Shown: positions 62,650-64,000 of the stretch, piece by piece
Numbering within the stretch: the stretch's first letter is position 1
Layout of the letters: each line of letters begins with the position of its first letter
Source of the DNA: Candidatus Poribacteria bacterium
GTDB taxonomy: Bacteria > Poribacteria > WGA-4E > PCPOR2b
NCBI GenBank assembly: GCA_022822005.1
Contig: JAJECO010000044.1
Location: forward strand, 124,001 to 188,000
Reading direction: 5' to 3'
DNA length: 64,000 bases
Translations under genes and position numbers: made by a program
The notes under the pieces: model-generated
Seen by the model: the letters and a program-made list of their open reading frames with translations, nothing else
What the model was told of the DNA's origin: nothing
Database searches by the model: none

Positions 62650-62684
62650 GGGCGGGGCATTCGATGGATGGCCCGCCCTTTTTT
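62650..62684 (+). terminator. Rho-independent terminator
   Basis: GGGCGGG (62650-62656) pairs with CCCGCCC (62672-62678), followed by TTTTTT (62679-62684), 31 bp after the stop of the concanavalin-like gene. Confidence 0.85.
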
Positions 62685-62732
62685 ATCTCATTCGTAATCA
62701 CACCTCTGTCTTGGCAGGAGGAGGGGATAACT

Positions 62733-63188
62733 ATGGGTGGGTGGTCTCTATCGCATTTGCTTGTGGCTGCAATCGCAGTGGCAACCATCATCGGTCAACT
62801 TATCATAGTGTTGACACGTCTGAAAACGATCACTGAACGGCTTGAAAAGCAAATTGACAAACAATCGGAGAATATGCGCCAGATGGGTGAGACGTTCTTT
62901 CGCGCCTTAGAACGCCTCGAGGAACGGATGGATAAGCGGTTCGTGGAAGTCAATCAGCGCATCGATGAAACCAATCAGCGGATTGGTGATACTAATCAGC
63001 GCATTGATGAAACCAATCAGCGCATCGATGAAACCAATCAGCGCATCGATCAGCGAATTGACGGTTTGCGGTCAGAAATGAATCAACGGTTGTCTGAGAT
63101 GAATGCTCAAATCACTGATGTCAGATCGGAAATGGGTAAACTCAATCAGAATTATATTGATCACTTGAATCGGCATCATGTCCCGTGA
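62733..63188 (+). CDS. TM plus heptad-repeat coiled-coil protein
   Basis: 151 aa; ATG 62733 fixed by GGAGGAGGGG, not the longer frame that overlaps the preceding gene and terminator. Membrane helix about 7-28 (LLVAAIAVATIIGQLIIVL), then coiled coil: KTITERLEKQIDKQ, FFRALERLEERMDKRF, five NQRI(D/G)(E/D)T heptads encoded by 21-bp tandem repeats (about 62952-63047), then MNQRLSEMNAQITDV. Same plan as 37540 and 23147. Function unknown. Confidence 0.78.
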   Translation: MGGWSLSHLLVAAIAVATIIGQLIIVLTRLKTITERLEKQIDKQSENMRQMGETFFRALERLEERMDKRFVEVNQRIDETNQRIGDTNQRIDETNQRIDETNQRIDQRIDGLRSEMNQRLSEMNAQITDVRSEMGKLNQNYIDHLNRHHVP

Positions 63189-63725
63189 AGCGAGGATCTC
63201 GATCGGATCGGGAGTTGACATTTTGCGGGGGCTGCTGTTTCCCCCTTTGCGTTACATTCTCTTTACGCATTACGCTTTCACATGCCGCCCCTCCGGGGCT
63301 TTGGGTTGGGAGGCATGTCGCTTGGCTATAAACATGCCGCCCCTCCGGGGCTAAAGGCTCGATCGTTTTTGCTGCTTTGAAGTCCCCCTGACAAGGGGGA
63401 TTTAGGGGGTTGTTTGTTCTCGGAAGTCGGTGCAAGATGCCCCTCGCACAGGTGATGTTTGCCTCCCCCTTTCTGGTTTTTCCCCTTGCGCCTTTGCGTC
63501 ATTGCGTTAAATATTCTTCCCATCTTCCATCGGGGCAAGATGCCCCTCCTACAGGTGATGTTTGTCTCCCCCTTTCCCGTTTTCCTGATTCCGTGATTCA
63601 GACAATTATCACATGCCGCGCCTCCGTTGCTGAAGGCTCGTCTTCCCCGCTCCATCGCCTCCCCGCTCCCTCGCCTCCTCGGTGTTCTCATCACGTTTCA
63701 CGTTTCACGTTTCACGCTTCAAAAA
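63189..63725. repeat. Intergenic repeat block (R3 pair, R2, R4, R6, R8, R10)
   Basis: R6-like at 63235-63258, R3 pair at about 63277-63355, R2 at about 63381-63411, R4 variants at about 63425-63452 and 63532-63556, R6 at about 63485-63512, R7 at 63588-63604, R8 63640-63680, and R10 (CACGTTTCACGTTTCACGC) at 63692-63718, just outside the stop codon of the last gene. Confidence 0.65.
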
Positions 63726-64000
63726 TCACCGGTAGAACGAATAGACCTCAATCCCCCAGAAGACACGGATAAGCACCCAACCCCCACCGACGATATACTC
63801 TCCGAACAGCAATCCCAAGAAAAAGGGCAGCGTCTTCCGATAGAGCCGAATGCCGCCCACCTTCAGCACAGTCGCCTTGATCGCCCAACTGATAAATACC
63901 GAGAACCATACCCATCCGAAGGTCCACGGGCTGCTGGCGATCGCGTAACCGGCGGGGTGGAAGGGCCAGAGCGGGAACCGTGTGCGAATTGTCCAAAGGA
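63726..64000 (-). CDS. C-terminal part of DUF6785-type membrane protein (partial)
   Basis: 91 codons read in from the right edge in frame (first full codon at 63998) and end at TGA 63726-63728. The sequence WPFHPAGYAIASSPWTFGWVWFSVF, SWAIKATVLKVGGIRLYRK, PFFLGLLFGEYIVGGGW matches the end of large multi-pass DUF6785/DUF6784-type (oligopeptide-transporter-like) membrane proteins. Function unknown; the N-terminal part lies beyond the window. Confidence 0.75.
   Translation of the reverse strand, partial: LWTIRTRFPLWPFHPAGYAIASSPWTFGWVWFSVFISWAIKATVLKVGGIRLYRKTLPFFLGLLFGEYIVGGGWVLIRVFWGIEVYSFYR

Noticed and set aside
62592-62732. Start of the last coiled-coil protein at 62592
   Set aside because: It would overlap the preceding gene and its terminator, and the strong ribosome site belongs to ATG 62733.

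Overview
The window looks like a chromosomal segment of an uncultivated, sponge- or marine-associated bacterium close to Candidatus Poribacteria. This is an inference from gene content: very long secreted proteins ending in an RNYPNPFNPETWIPY-type sorting domain, a PorV-like outer-membrane protein, many carbohydrate and sulfatase-like catabolic genes (GH32 pair, AXE1 esterase, enolase-superfamily dehydratase, PhyH dioxygenase), and intergenic DNA packed with repeat families. No rRNA, tRNA or CRISPR array was recognised.

Layout. 1-5.1 kb (+): UxuA-like TIM barrel, sulfatase-like hydrolase, PhyH dioxygenase, DppC-type permease, small membrane protein. 5.1-7.4 kb: an AT-rich three-gene cassette (two unknown proteins and a HEPN-like protein) with its own promoter and a MITE at its end. 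7.4-30.4 kb, mostly minus strand: PAP2 phosphatase, AXE1 esterase, gamma-glutamyltransferase, TIM-barrel isomerase + GH32, second GH32, D12 adenine methyltransferase, enolase-superfamily dehydratase, MDR dehydrogenase + propeller glycosidase-like protein, CaiB/BaiF CoA-transferase + crotonase, DUF559 nuclease-like protein, STAND-like ATPase, RlmL-type methyltransferase. 30.6-31.1 kb: a toxin-antitoxin-like pair whose first gene is broken. 32-36 kb: TPR/TolB-propeller lipoprotein and an HTH protein. 36.3-40.2 kb: a cluster of small signal-peptide/coiled-coil/TM proteins, with relatives at 23.1 and 62.7 kb. 41-60 kb (+): two giant surface proteins (2083 and 3188 aa), a PorV-like protein and a LysM protein, bounded by recognisable promoters and terminators. 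60.4-64 kb: AccA-like protein, secreted concanavalin-like protein, coiled-coil membrane protein, and the end of a DUF6785-type membrane protein.

Intergenic repeats are referred to by these names. R1: a MITE with 15-bp terminal inverted repeats (ACCTAAGTTGCTAGT or ACGCAAGTTGCTAGT), 7-bp target duplications and internal hairpins. R2: CCCCCTGACAAGGGGG followed by GATTTAGGGGGTT. R3: paired GCCCCTCCGGGGC hairpins preceded by CATGTC or TATAAACATG. R4: GGGGCAAGATGCCCCTCC. R5: CGCAATGAATTGCGCTACTA. R6: TTTGCGTCCTTGCGTTAAA. R7: TAATCCGTGATTCAGACA. R8: C/T-rich TTTCTCCCTTTCCCG tracts. R9: GCGGTTAGAAACCGCACCTA. R10: ACGTGAAACGTGATGCGT. R11: GGGCAACC..GGTTGCCC and GGGCGAGG..CCTCGCCC. Most are palindromic, so the spacers are mosaics of stem-loops.

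How genes may work together (inference): the minus-strand block and the first five genes look like uptake and breakdown of sugar acids, fructans, acetylated glycans and acyl-CoA intermediates. The 41-60 kb block looks like a cell-surface module in which giant proteins are exported by a C-terminal-signal route with a PorV-like partner and a LysM protein anchoring to the envelope. The most promising undescribed systems are the 5.6-7.2 kb HEPN cassette and the expanded coiled-coil membrane-protein family at 36-40 kb.
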